From the NCBI RefSeq assembly GCF_000152725.1, contig NZ_CH724131.1:2453167-2517166 (forward strand): a DNA stretch of 64,000 nt, in the 5' to 3' direction. The translations under genes were made by a program, and so were the position numbers. The DNA is from Pseudooceanicola batsensis HTCC2597. GTDB taxonomy: Bacteria; Pseudomonadota; Alphaproteobacteria; Rhodobacterales; Rhodobacteraceae. The notes below the pieces were generated by a model. That model was given only the letters and a program-made list of their open reading frames with translations, ran no database searches and had not been told where the DNA came from. Numbering within the stretch: position 1 is the first letter of the stretch; each line of letters starts with the position of its first letter. Shown piece after piece: positions 18,798 through 27,318 of this stretch.

Positions 18798-19679
18798 CTA
18801 GATGAGAAGCGCCAGAAGCAACGGGATCGCGGCCACCGACAGAAGGGTCGAGACGACGACGAGCCCCGCGACCGCCTGCGAGTCCGCGCCATATTTTTCG
18901 GCAAGGAGGTAGGAGGTCACCGCCACGGGCGTGGCCACCTGAAGCACGAGCACGGCGAAGGCCGTGTCCCCCAGCGAAAACAGCCGCCCAACGCCCCAGG
19001 CAATCGCCACGCAGAGCGCCAGTTTCGCCACCGACATCACCACCGCCATGGCAAGGTTGCCGGGCGACAGGCGCGCCACGGCCACCCCCAGCGTGATCAG
19101 CATGAGCGGAATCGCCATCTGCCCGATCAGCTCGAGCGTGTTGGTCAGGAATACCGGCGTCTGCCAGTCCTGCCACAGGAAGATCCCGCCCAGCACGGTC
19201 CCCCAGACCAGCGGCTCCTTCAGGGCCTTTGTGACCGATCCACCGCCCGAGACGATCCATATCCCGTAGGTGAAGGACCAGACCGCCATGATCGCGAAGA
19301 CCACGACGGCAAGGGAAAGCCCCTCGTTCCCGAAGGCGAAGAGCGCCAGCGGCAGCCCGAGGTTCCCGGTGTTCCCGAAGATCAGCGGCGCCTGGTAGGT
19401 CCGCTGGCTGAGACCCGTCACCGCCAGCACCCCCGCCACGACGAGGGTCAGCGCACCGTAGGCCACGACCGACGCAATCGAGAGGGCGGTCAGGGCCGCG
19501 GGCTCGATATCCGCGCGCATCAGCGCCACGAAGATCAGGCAGGGCACCGAGAGCGTCATGGCGAGGCGGGTGACGAACTCCACCCGGTACTCGAACCCCG
19601 CCTTGACCCAGGCAAAGCCGATGGCGGCCAGCAGGAAGACCGGAGCGACGATTTCGAGCACTGTAGAGGCGAGGTTCAC
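18798..19679 (-). CDS. AEC-family (auxin efflux carrier type) transporter
   Basis: 293 residues with about ten hydrophobic helices. The N-terminus (VLEIVAPVFLLAAIGFAWVK) and the SVPCLIF segment are characteristic, as are FGNTGNLGLPLALFAFG and the C-terminal helices. Bacterial AEC carriers move malate, malonate or other anions; the substrate here is unknown. A single gene with no transport-related neighbour. Confidence 0.88.
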   Translation of the reverse strand: MNLASTVLEIVAPVFLLAAIGFAWVKAGFEYRVEFVTRLAMTLSVPCLIFVALMRADIEPAALTALSIASVVAYGALTLVVAGVLAVTGLSQRTYQAPLIFGNTGNLGLPLALFAFGNEGLSLAVVVFAIMAVWSFTYGIWIVSGGGSVTKALKEPLVWGTVLGGIFLWQDWQTPVFLTNTLELIGQMAIPLMLITLGVAVARLSPGNLAMAVVMSVAKLALCVAIAWGVGRLFSLGDTAFAVLVLQVATPVAVTSYLLAEKYGADSQAVAGLVVVSTLLSVAAIPLLLALLI

Positions 19680-19763
19680 AGAGTGTTTCCCTGATTTCTG
19701 GTTACATTATTGGACATTTGGCAGAAGTTGGGGGTAGGTGTGGCGCAAGGGGGCCGCAAGCCA

Positions 19764-20090
19764 ATGTTGAAGACACGCGCAAAATATCATTTGGGCCAGG
19801 TGGTCCGTCACAAGAAACACCCCTTTCGCGGGGTGGTGTTCGACGTCGACCCCGAGTTCAGCAACACCGAGGAATGGTACGACGCGATTCCCGAGGACAG
19901 CCGTCCCGAACGCGAACAGCCGTTCTATCACCTTCTGGCCGAGAACGATCAGAGCTATTACGTCGCCTACGTCTCGGAGCAGAACCTCGTCGCGGATTAT
20001 TCCGGCGAGCCGGTGGACCATCCGGACATTCCCGACCTCTTCGGGCCGTTCCAGGATGGCTCCTATCCGCTGCATTTCCAGCTGAACTGA
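19764..20090 (+). CDS. hspQ: Heat shock protein HspQ
   Basis: 108 residues from ATG 19764 (MLKTRAKYHLGQVVRHKKHPFRGV), the family N-terminus; 19710 would add 18 unconserved residues. The motifs YHLGQVVRH, GVVFDVDPEFSNTEEWY and QPFYHLLAEN are diagnostic. HspQ (YccV) is a hemimethylated-DNA-binding-type domain protein that in enterobacteria acts as a Lon specificity enhancer. The stop is one base from the stop of the convergent ggt. Confidence 0.93.
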   Translation: MLKTRAKYHLGQVVRHKKHPFRGVVFDVDPEFSNTEEWYDAIPEDSRPEREQPFYHLLAENDQSYYVAYVSEQNLVADYSGEPVDHPDIPDLFGPFQDGSYPLHFQLN

Positions 20091-20091
20091 C

Positions 20092-21672
20092 CTAGTACCC
20101 GATCGCGCAGCCGTCCTTCCTCGGGTCCGAACCGGCCTCGAGGAACCCGTTGTCGTGGATCCGGATGGCCTGCGCCCCGCCGATCGCCTCGTCCGGTACG
20201 GTGACCCGGTGCCCCATGTCCGCCAGGGCCTGCCGCACCTCGGGCGCATAGCCCCGCTCGACATCCAGATGATCGGCCTGGGCAAAGCTGCGCGGCGCGT
20301 CGATCGCCGCCTGCGGGTCCATGCCGAAATCTGTGATGTTCGACAGGAACCGCGCGTGGCCGGTCGCCTGGTAGGCGCCGCCCATCACGCCGAAGGGCAT
20401 CAGAACCCGGCCATCGTGGCGGATCATGCCCGGGATGATCGTGTGCATCGGACGTTTGCCTGCCCCCAGTTCGTTGGCATGGCCCGGGGTCAGCGAAAAG
20501 CCCGAGCCACGATTCTGCAGCAGCGTGCCGTATTTCTCGGTCACGATGCCCGAACCGAACCCGCGGAAGATCGAATAGATAAGCGACACCGCCATGCGGT
20601 CGCGGTCCACCACGGTGATGTAGATCGTGTCCCGGTGCACCTCTTCCGCGAGTTTCGTCAGCGTCGCGGTCGCCTTGCGCGGATCGATCAGCGCGGCGAG
20701 CCTCTCGCCCGTGGCCGGGTCGAGCATGTGGTCGAGCCGCGTCATGTGCTCCGGGTCCGACAGGAAGCGGTTGCGCGTGTCATAGGCCAGGCGGGTCGCC
20801 TCGGCTTCGATATGCGCCCGTTCGGCACCGAACGGATCCATCGAGGCGATGTCGAAGCATTGCAGGATATGCGCCAGCAGGATCGCCGTCGCGCCCTGCC
20901 CGTTGGGCGGATGTTCGCAAAGCTCCATGCCCTTGTAGGTCCCGCTCACCGGATCGGTCCGCGTGCCTTCATGCGCGGCCAGATCGGCGGTGGTATGCGG
21001 ACCGCCGAGCGCGGTCAGCGCCTCGACGATGTCTTCGGCCACTTCGCCTTCGTAGAAGGCACTGATTCCGTCCCGCGCGACCCGTCGCAGAACCTCGGCC
21101 TGGCCGGGCAGGCTCAGGACCTCGCCCGGGCGCGGCGCCCGACCCCAAGGCTGATAGTGCCGCAATGCGGTTTCGGACCTCAGCACATGGTTCTTGCACG
21201 CGTAATCCCACGCCACCCGCGCCGCAACGGGCACCCCCCGCTCGGTATGGTGGATGGCGGGCGCCAGCACCGCGTCCCAGTCGCGCCGACCCCAGAGCGA
21301 ATGCATCCGCCAGAACCCCTCGACCGCGCCCGGCACGGTGACGGCCAGCGGATCCTCGGGCGGTACGGCGGTCAGACCACGGTCGCGCAGCGCCTGCGGA
21401 TCGGCGCCGGCGGGGGCCCGGCCCGACCCGTTGTAACCGACGATTTCGTCGGTCCCGGCGGGCGAAACGAGCGCGAAGCAATCGCCGCCAAGGCCGGTCA
21501 TCGGCGGTTCGCACACGCCCATCGCTGCGGCACCGGCAATCGCCGCATCCATGGCGTTGCCGCCCTCTTGCAGGGTGCGGACCGCGATCTGGGCGGGCAG
21601 GGGGTGCGAGGTGGCGCAGATGCCGTTCTCGGCCCAGACGGCCGAACGGCCCGGCAGGTGGAAATCGCGCAT
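20092..21672 (-). CDS. Gamma-glutamyltransferase family protein
   Basis: 526 residues from the ATG at 21672, chosen because GGAGG lies 5-6 nt upstream; the longer frame to 21750 lacks this. GGT motifs include SHPLPAQIAVRTLQEGGNAMDAAIA, TGLGGDCFALV and, at the autoprocessing site, DTIYITVVD with Thr349 in the position of the nucleophile. No signal peptide is visible, so unlike E. coli GGT it is probably cytoplasmic, as in the YwrD-like branch. It probably cleaves gamma-glutamyl or related amide bonds; substrate unknown. Confidence 0.85.
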   Translation of the reverse strand: MRDFHLPGRSAVWAENGICATSHPLPAQIAVRTLQEGGNAMDAAIAGAAAMGVCEPPMTGLGGDCFALVSPAGTDEIVGYNGSGRAPAGADPQALRDRGLTAVPPEDPLAVTVPGAVEGFWRMHSLWGRRDWDAVLAPAIHHTERGVPVAARVAWDYACKNHVLRSETALRHYQPWGRAPRPGEVLSLPGQAEVLRRVARDGISAFYEGEVAEDIVEALTALGGPHTTADLAAHEGTRTDPVSGTYKGMELCEHPPNGQGATAILLAHILQCFDIASMDPFGAERAHIEAEATRLAYDTRNRFLSDPEHMTRLDHMLDPATGERLAALIDPRKATATLTKLAEEVHRDTIYITVVDRDRMAVSLIYSIFRGFGSGIVTEKYGTLLQNRGSGFSLTPGHANELGAGKRPMHTIIPGMIRHDGRVLMPFGVMGGAYQATGHARFLSNITDFGMDPQAAIDAPRSFAQADHLDVERGYAPEVRQALADMGHRVTVPDEAIGGAQAIRIHDNGFLEAGSDPRKDGCAIGY

Positions 21673-22189
21673 GGGTCCTCCGATCATGGCTTCGGAGCCA
21701 TCAATAGCGATCTGTGTCTCGGGGGGGAAGTAGACCTCGGCGCCGCGCACTGGGTGGGGGCTGAATTGACGCGACGCCGAGGGAAGCCATGCAGCTACCC
21801 TTTCCTTATTGCGCCGGTTTCAGGCGGCCATGCGGAGCAATCGGGACAATTTCGGGACCTTTCGGAGAAGGTGGGGCAAATCGCGACACAATTTCCGCCG
21901 GTCCTGCGGCATCGGACGCAGGGGGCCCGTTCACCGGAGACCGCCCGCCGCGAGAATGATCCGCGGTCTCGGCATTTTCCCGCCGGTCTCCGTGGATGGC
22001 GGCTCAAGCGGCGGGACCGGCGACCAGGCGCCTGTCCACGACGCATCCCGGCACCGGCAGGCCCTGTCGCGGGTCGTGAAGCGAAGCCCGAGGACCTGCG
22101 TCCTGCTCCGATCCCGCCCGCCTGCAGAAGGATGCTGGACGGCCAACCGCGCCATCCGGTATTCAGACGCCGAGCAAAGGGAGATAGTC
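21673..22189. other. 517-bp divergent intergenic region
   Basis: It lies between the starts of the GGT-family gene (minus) and the thiolase gene (plus). Only GC-driven open frames are seen, including a Cys-containing minus-strand frame at 21795-22046 without similarity or ribosome-binding site. Promoters for both neighbours should lie here, but none stands out. Confidence 0.4.
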
Positions 22190-23362
22190 ATGCAAGAGGT
22201 CGTGATCGCGGGCGCCGCGCGGACTGCCATGGGCGGATTTCAGGGGGCATTCGACGGGGTCGAGGCCGCGACCCTCGGGGGGACGGCCATCCGGTCCGCC
22301 CTGAAGGCTGCCAATATCGGGACGGTCGACGAGGTCCTGATGGGCTGCGTCCTGCCCGCCGGGCAGGGGCAGGCCCCGGCCCGCCAGGCCGGTTTCGCCG
22401 CCGGTCTGGGCGAGGAAGTGCCAGCCACGACCCTGAACAAGATGTGCGGTTCGGGGATGAAGGCCGCCATGATGGCCTGGGATCGCCTCGCCCTCGGCCA
22501 CGCGCAGGTCATCGCGGCCGGCGGCATGGAGAGCATGTCCAACGCCCCCTACCTGCTGCCCAAGATGCGCGGCGGCGCCCGCATCGGCCACCACGAGGTC
22601 AAGGACCACATGTTCCTGGACGGGCTCGAGGATGCCTATGACAAGGGCCGCCTGATGGGCACCTTCGCCGAAGACTGCGCCGAGGCGTTTCAGTTCACCC
22701 GCGAGGCCCAGGACGAATACGCGCTCGGGTCTTTGCAGAACGCGCTCGACGCCCAGAAATCCGGCGCCTTCGACGCCGAGATCGCGCCGGTGACGATCAC
22801 CACCCGCAAGGGCGAGATCACGGTCGGCGAGGACGAACAGCCCGGCAATGCGCGCCCCGAGAAGATCCCGCAGCTGAAACCCGCCTTCCGCAAGGATGGC
22901 ACGGTGACGCCCGCCAACTCGTCCTCGATCTCCGACGGGGCCGCCGCGCTCGTTCTCGCCACGGCCGAAGCCGCCGCGGCGCGCGACATGCCGGTCCGGG
23001 CCCGCGTCCTCGGCCATGCCAGCCACGCCCAGGCCCCGTCGCTCTTTCCGACCGCCCCGGTGCCGGCCGCCCAGAAACTGCTTTCCGCAATCGGCTGGAC
23101 AAAGAACGACGTCGACCTGTGGGAGGTAAACGAAGCCTTCGCCGTGGTGCCGATGGCCTTCATGCAAGAGATGGGCCTGCCGCGCGACATCGTGAACGTG
23201 AACGGCGGCGCCTGCGCGCTCGGTCATCCGATCGGCGCCTCGGGCGCGCGCATCATGGTGACCCTGCTGAACGCCCTGGAAAGGCACGGCCTCAAGCGGG
23301 GCATCGCGGCCATCTGCATCGGCGGCGGCGAAGGCACGGCCATCGCCATCGAACGGGACTGA
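22190..23362 (+). CDS. Acetyl-CoA C-acetyltransferase (thiolase)
   Basis: 390 residues from ATG 22190; the longer upstream frame is not conserved. The thiolase triad is complete: Cys86 in NKMCGSGMKA, His346 in GHPIGASGAR and Cys376 in CIGGGEGTA. Family size and the N-terminal VVIAGAARTAMGGFQG fit biosynthetic/degradative type II thiolases. It condenses or cleaves acetoacetyl-CoA. There is no phaB or hydroxyacyl-CoA dehydrogenase beside it, so the pathway is undecided. Followed after 7 bp by an esterase gene. Confidence 0.92.
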   Translation: MQEVVIAGAARTAMGGFQGAFDGVEAATLGGTAIRSALKAANIGTVDEVLMGCVLPAGQGQAPARQAGFAAGLGEEVPATTLNKMCGSGMKAAMMAWDRLALGHAQVIAAGGMESMSNAPYLLPKMRGGARIGHHEVKDHMFLDGLEDAYDKGRLMGTFAEDCAEAFQFTREAQDEYALGSLQNALDAQKSGAFDAEIAPVTITTRKGEITVGEDEQPGNARPEKIPQLKPAFRKDGTVTPANSSSISDGAAALVLATAEAAAARDMPVRARVLGHASHAQAPSLFPTAPVPAAQKLLSAIGWTKNDVDLWEVNEAFAVVPMAFMQEMGLPRDIVNVNGGACALGHPIGASGARIMVTLLNALERHGLKRGIAAICIGGGEGTAIAIERD

Positions 23363-23369
23363 GCCGGGC

Positions 23370-24434
23370 ATGCGGACCCTCGGCCTGATGCTCGGCCTGA
23401 TCCGGCTGTTCCTGCCCGCAGGCGTGATCCGGCTGCTGCACGGCGGCCGGATGCCCGTGGTGGAAGGCCGCGAGATCGACCCGAAGGCGCAGGCGCTGCT
23501 CGACCTCGTCGCACGGGTGCGCGGGCCGGACGCCCGGCTCGAGGTGGCCGAGAGTCGGACGCAACTGGCGGGATTCGTCGAGCGGTTCGACCGCCCTCCC
23601 CCACCGACCGTCCGGCGCCATGACACGACGTTGCCCGGCGCCGAGGGTCCCCGGCCCGCCCGCGTCTACCTTCCCGAAGGTTCGACCCCCGAATCGACCC
23701 TGCTTTTCCTGCATGGCGGCGGCTGGATCCAGGGCAGTATCGAGACCCACGACGGGCTCTGCGCCAAGCTGGCCGACCAGGCGGGGATTCGCGTGATCTC
23801 CTACGATTATCGCCTGGCGCCGGAGGATCCCTACCCGGCCGCTTCCGACGACATCCTTGCCGCCTACCTGGCGCTGATCTCGGGCAGCGGAGAGCTGACC
23901 TGCGACCCCGGCCGGCTCGTCGTCGGCGGGGACAGTGCCGGCGGGAACCTCGCGGCCGTGCTGCTGTATGATCTCGCGACCCGGGGCCGTCCGGTCCCCC
24001 GTGCGCAGCTGCTCATCTATCCGGCGTTGGACGGCGCGATGAACTCGGCCTCCATGCTGGCCCTGGGCGACAGTCCGCTGCTGTCGCGCCGCCGGATGGA
24101 CTGGTATCTGGATCAGTACCTGCCCCCGGATCAGGACCGCTGCGCGCCGCGCTTCTCTCCGCTCTACGCCGAACATCTGCGCGGACAGCCCGAGGCCCTG
24201 ATCCTCGTGGCGGGGCACGATCCTCTCTGGGACGAGGGGCTGAGCTATGCCGAAAAGCTGCGGAACGACGGCACGCCGGTCGAGGTGCTGCGCTATCCCG
24301 GCCAGGTGCACGGATTTCTCAACCTGACCCGGGTTCTTCCGGATGGCGCCGAGGCCATCGCCCGCTGCGCCACCTGGCTGCGGCAGGTCATGGCAACCCC
24401 GAAACAGACCCTGAAAAAGGCGGATTCCGCATGA
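23370..24434 (+). CDS. Alpha/beta hydrolase, HSL-type esterase/lipase
   Basis: 354 residues. The oxyanion motif HGGGW (LLFLHGGGWIQGS) and nucleophile elbow GGDSAGGNLA are those of the hormone-sensitive lipase group; the acid lies in GHDPLWDEG and the His in HGFLNL. The first 80 residues form a variable cap. It hydrolyses a small ester or amide, substrate unknown. The gene is 7 bp after the thiolase and overlaps the next start (ATGA), suggesting one transcript. Confidence 0.87.
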   Translation: MRTLGLMLGLIRLFLPAGVIRLLHGGRMPVVEGREIDPKAQALLDLVARVRGPDARLEVAESRTQLAGFVERFDRPPPPTVRRHDTTLPGAEGPRPARVYLPEGSTPESTLLFLHGGGWIQGSIETHDGLCAKLADQAGIRVISYDYRLAPEDPYPAASDDILAAYLALISGSGELTCDPGRLVVGGDSAGGNLAAVLLYDLATRGRPVPRAQLLIYPALDGAMNSASMLALGDSPLLSRRRMDWYLDQYLPPDQDRCAPRFSPLYAEHLRGQPEALILVAGHDPLWDEGLSYAEKLRNDGTPVEVLRYPGQVHGFLNLTRVLPDGAEAIARCATWLRQVMATPKQTLKKADSA

Positions 24435-24880
24435 GCGTCGATTACGACCACCTGACCAGGACCGTCGCCGCCCTGACCGAGGGCGAGACCGACACCGTCG
24501 CGCTGATGGCGACCCTCGCCTGCGAGATCCACCACGCCGACGACCGGTTCGACTGGACCGGCTTCTACCGCGTGACCGAACCGGGACTGCTCAAGATCGG
24601 CCCGTATCAGGGTGGCCACGGCTGTCTCGTCATCCCGTTCGACCGCGGCGTCTGCGGGGCGGCGGCCCGGACGGGCGAGGTTCAGCTGGTCCCTGATGTC
24701 GATGCCTTCCCCGGTCACATCGCCTGTGCCTCGTCGACCCGGTCCGAGCTGGTGATTCCCGTGCGGAACGGCGCAGGAGAGATCATCGCCGTTCTCGATA
24801 TCGACAGCGACCGGACCGATGCCTTCACCGAGACCGATGCAAGGGCGCTGACGGCAATTCTCGACACCACCTTCGCCTGA
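24431..24880 (+). CDS. Free methionine-(R)-sulfoxide reductase (GAF type)
   Basis: 149 residues, a single GAF domain. All three family cysteines are present: Cys65 (GHGC), Cys75 (RGVCG) and Cys99 (PGHIAC), along with the conserved DVDAFPGHIA and SELVIPV. This matches E. coli YebR/MsrC, which reduces free rather than protein-bound Met-R-sulfoxide. The start overlaps the esterase stop. With msrB-msrA at 5.8-6.7 kb the window encodes all three classical methionine sulfoxide repair activities. Confidence 0.88.
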   Translation: MSVDYDHLTRTVAALTEGETDTVALMATLACEIHHADDRFDWTGFYRVTEPGLLKIGPYQGGHGCLVIPFDRGVCGAAARTGEVQLVPDVDAFPGHIACASSTRSELVIPVRNGAGEIIAVLDIDSDRTDAFTETDARALTAILDTTFA

Positions 24881-24999
24881 CCTGCCGAACACCGGCAGTC
24901 TGCGGCCGCTCTTGCTCCCAAGTCGATGAAGAACGATCGCGGGGGCCTGTCGCAGAAACCCTGATGGCCCCCCGGCCCCGTGGGCGGTATGACCGGCCC

Positions 25000-25647
25000 A
25001 TGTCCGATGCCTACGATCCGCCCGATACGCCCTTGTCCGTGATCCACGAAGACCAGGAGCTCCTGCTGGTCGATAAGCCCGCCGGCCTGCTTTCGGTCCC
25101 CGGCAAGGGCGAACATCTGGCCGATTGCCTGCTGACCCGGGTGCAGGCGGCGTTTCCGACCGCGCTCCTCGTGCATCGGCTGGACCGGGACACCTCGGGG
25201 GTCATGGTCTTCGCCCTGACGCATCACGCGCAGCGCCATTTGGGGCTGCAATTCGAGCACAGGCGCACCAGGAAGACCTACGTCGCGCGCGTCCACGGCC
25301 ATCTCGAGCCGCGCAGCGGAACTGTCGATCTGCCGCTGAACGTCGACTGGCCGAACCGCCCACGCCAGATGGTCGATCACGAAAACGGCCGCGCCGCCCG
25401 GACCGACTGGAAGGTGCAGCGCCATGGCGACGGCGAAACCCGCGTGCGGCTGATGCCCCGCACCGGCCGGTCGCATCAGCTCCGGGTCCACATGCTGGCA
25501 CTGGGGCATCCGATCCTCGGCGATCCCTTCTATGCCGAGGGCGCGGCCCGGGATCATCCGCGCCTCATGCTCCATTCCGAAGAGCTGCGGCTGCTTCACC
25601 CCGACGGCGGCAAGGGCATGTCCTTCCGCGCCAAGGCGCCGTTCTAG
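25000..25647 (+). CDS. rluA: RluA-family pseudouridine synthase
   Basis: 215 residues from ATG 25000; no S4 domain. Catalytic Asp62 lies in HRLDRDTSG, with the Tyr motif RKTYVA and the C-terminal GRSHQLRVHM. Small size without S4 matches RluA, which modifies U746 of 23S rRNA and U32 of several tRNAs. Its TAG stop shares the CTAG tetranucleotide with the stop of the convergent lytic transglycosylase (four-base overlap). Confidence 0.88.
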   Translation: MSDAYDPPDTPLSVIHEDQELLLVDKPAGLLSVPGKGEHLADCLLTRVQAAFPTALLVHRLDRDTSGVMVFALTHHAQRHLGLQFEHRRTRKTYVARVHGHLEPRSGTVDLPLNVDWPNRPRQMVDHENGRAARTDWKVQRHGDGETRVRLMPRTGRSHQLRVHMLALGHPILGDPFYAEGAARDHPRLMLHSEELRLLHPDGGKGMSFRAKAPF

Positions 25648-26123
25648 CAGTTCCTGCGGATTTCCCGGTCCAGCAGCCCGGTCTCGACCAGCATGCAGCG
25701 GTCGCGGGCTTCGTAGTAATAGCCCCGCGCGTACCAGCCGACCGCCGTCGCCTCGTCCCCGTCCGAGAGCAGCCAGGCCCCGCGCAGGTACTTCACCGCC
25801 CATTTCAGATTGGTTTCTGCATCGAGAAGATCGCGGGGCTTTCCCTGGAACCCCATGCCGCGTGCGGTGGCCGGCAGGATCTGCATCAGCCCGTAATAGG
25901 GTCCGTTCCGGGCATGAGGGCGATAGTCGCTCTCGCGCTGGATCACGCGGTGCACGAGGGTCGCTGGCACGTCGTAATGGGCGGAATACCGGTTCACGAG
26001 GCGCCGCAGTTCCGGCGTCTCGCCGGGATGCAGCGCCATGGCCGCAGGCTCGAGCTCGGGCCGGGCGGCGCAGCCCGCCAGAACGACAGAAATCAACAGG
26101 ATACCGAGCGTCCGAACCGTCAT
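25644..26123 (-). CDS. Lytic transglycosylase, SLT domain lipoprotein
   Basis: 159 residues from the third of three consecutive ATGs (26123), six nt behind a CGGAG site; starts at 26126 or 26129 would sit too close to it. A lipobox (VVLAGC) ends the signal peptide. The SLT domain follows directly: VIQRESDYRPHARN (catalytic Glu), YYGLMQILPATARGMGF, and NLKWAVKYLRG. The C-terminus WYARGYYYEA is typical. It should act on periplasmic peptidoglycan. Confidence 0.9.
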   Translation of the reverse strand: MTVRTLGILLISVVLAGCAARPELEPAAMALHPGETPELRRLVNRYSAHYDVPATLVHRVIQRESDYRPHARNGPYYGLMQILPATARGMGFQGKPRDLLDAETNLKWAVKYLRGAWLLSDGDEATAVGWYARGYYYEARDRCMLVETGLLDREIRRNC

Positions 26124-26224
26124 CATCATCTCCGAATAATCACCGCCTCCGATAGGCCCCATGAACGGGCGGTCCGGCAAGATGTACGGGTGACGCTCGG
26201 CGGATCTTGGCCGGTCCCTCCGCC

Positions 26225-27250
26225 CTAGCGCAGGATGCGGTCCGTCAGATTCAGACGTCCGGCCAGCACGACGTCCGCGACGGGACGCAGCTCGGGCTCG
26301 GCCTGCAGACGGGCCTCGACCTCGTCCAGCCGGTTCGCCGCGATCAGCGACAGCAGCGCCGCGTCGATGGTTCCGCCCGCGTCACGGGGCAGACGGGGCA
26401 CGCATTGCAGGTGTTCCGGCACGCCGGCGGGAAGATCGGGGCGCAGGGCCTCGGGGCCGGTGCCGGTTTCCGCGAAGGTGTAGAGCCCGCTGCCGCGTCC
26501 GGGAAGCGGAAAGGCGCAAGTATAGTGCCCCGTCACGTCGGCCCGGGCGTCCAGCGCCGCGGCAATGCGGGGCCCCTCCCGTTCCAGCCGGTCCTCGGTC
26601 CCCTCTCCGTCCGACCAGTCGAAGAGCCGCCGGGTCACGAAGTTGTAGATCGGCTTGGCCGTGGCCATCCAGATCCGCGTCGGCAGCGACTTTCGGGTCA
26701 GCATCCTGTGTTGCGACGCCGTCAGCAGGCCGGGCGCATAGGCCCGCTTCTGCTTGAGCAGATGCCGCAGGTCTTCCCGCGCCATGGTCCGGAACAGCAC
26801 GCCGCGCCTCCGGTGCACGGACGCCAACTGAAAGTCGATCACGGCGGCGCGCCCTTCCGGGGTCATCAGCCAGTTCTGCGGCTTGGCGACGTCGTTGTGG
26901 GTGACGCCCCTCCGCCGCATTTCGCGCAGCAGGCGTCTGGCGTCCCGGTAGAACGCCGCCTCCGCAGGTTGCGCCAGTTGCAAAGGCGTCCCCTCGGACC
27001 AATCGCGCATGATCCCGCGCCGGTCGGCCGAGATCAGGACCGGGCAGCCCGCGATGCCCTGCACCGCCTTCAATGCCCGCGCCTCGCGCCGGGCGAGAAA
27101 GCGCGCGATCGGCCGCGACCACCAGGGCAGCCCCTCGAGCTTGCGAAAGGCCACCCGGCGATCCGGCCGGTCGGCCAGATGCCCCGAGATCGTCTCGGAG
27201 AACGCGTCGCGCTTGAGCACGGTCACGGGAACGAAGTCGGACTGGGTCAA
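26225..27250 (-). CDS. Protein-kinase-like protein with adenylation-type C-terminal tail
   Basis: 341 residues. The first 200 resemble a compact kinase: Lys37 (AFRKLEG), Glu56, catalytic THNDVAKPQN (His118, Asp120, Lys123, Asn126) and VIDFQ (Asp139) in place of DFG. The C-terminal 100 residues look different. GLYTFAE, PEHLQCVPRLPRDAGGTID and LLSLIAANRLDEV resemble the last subdomain of acyl/aryl-CoA ligases, with the invariant catalytic Lys of GK replaced by Thr. No signal peptide or membrane segment. Substrate unknown. Related genes are usually named serine/threonine kinase; the tail assignment is my inference. Confidence 0.65.
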   Translation of the reverse strand: MTQSDFVPVTVLKRDAFSETISGHLADRPDRRVAFRKLEGLPWWSRPIARFLARREARALKAVQGIAGCPVLISADRRGIMRDWSEGTPLQLAQPAEAAFYRDARRLLREMRRRGVTHNDVAKPQNWLMTPEGRAAVIDFQLASVHRRRGVLFRTMAREDLRHLLKQKRAYAPGLLTASQHRMLTRKSLPTRIWMATAKPIYNFVTRRLFDWSDGEGTEDRLEREGPRIAAALDARADVTGHYTCAFPLPGRGSGLYTFAETGTGPEALRPDLPAGVPEHLQCVPRLPRDAGGTIDAALLSLIAANRLDEVEARLQAEPELRPVADVVLAGRLNLTDRILR

Positions 27251-27318
27251 ATCGTCTGGCCTGTGGCTATCTGCCCCGGCCCTCTAGCAGGCGGGACACG
27301 GCGCGTGCAACGCCGGTA

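Noticed and set aside
21795..22046. Cys-containing 83-residue minus frame between the GGT and thiolase genes
   Set aside because: Cysteine spacing fits no metal-binding motif I know, the residues are otherwise Arg/Pro-rich, and no start signal is present.
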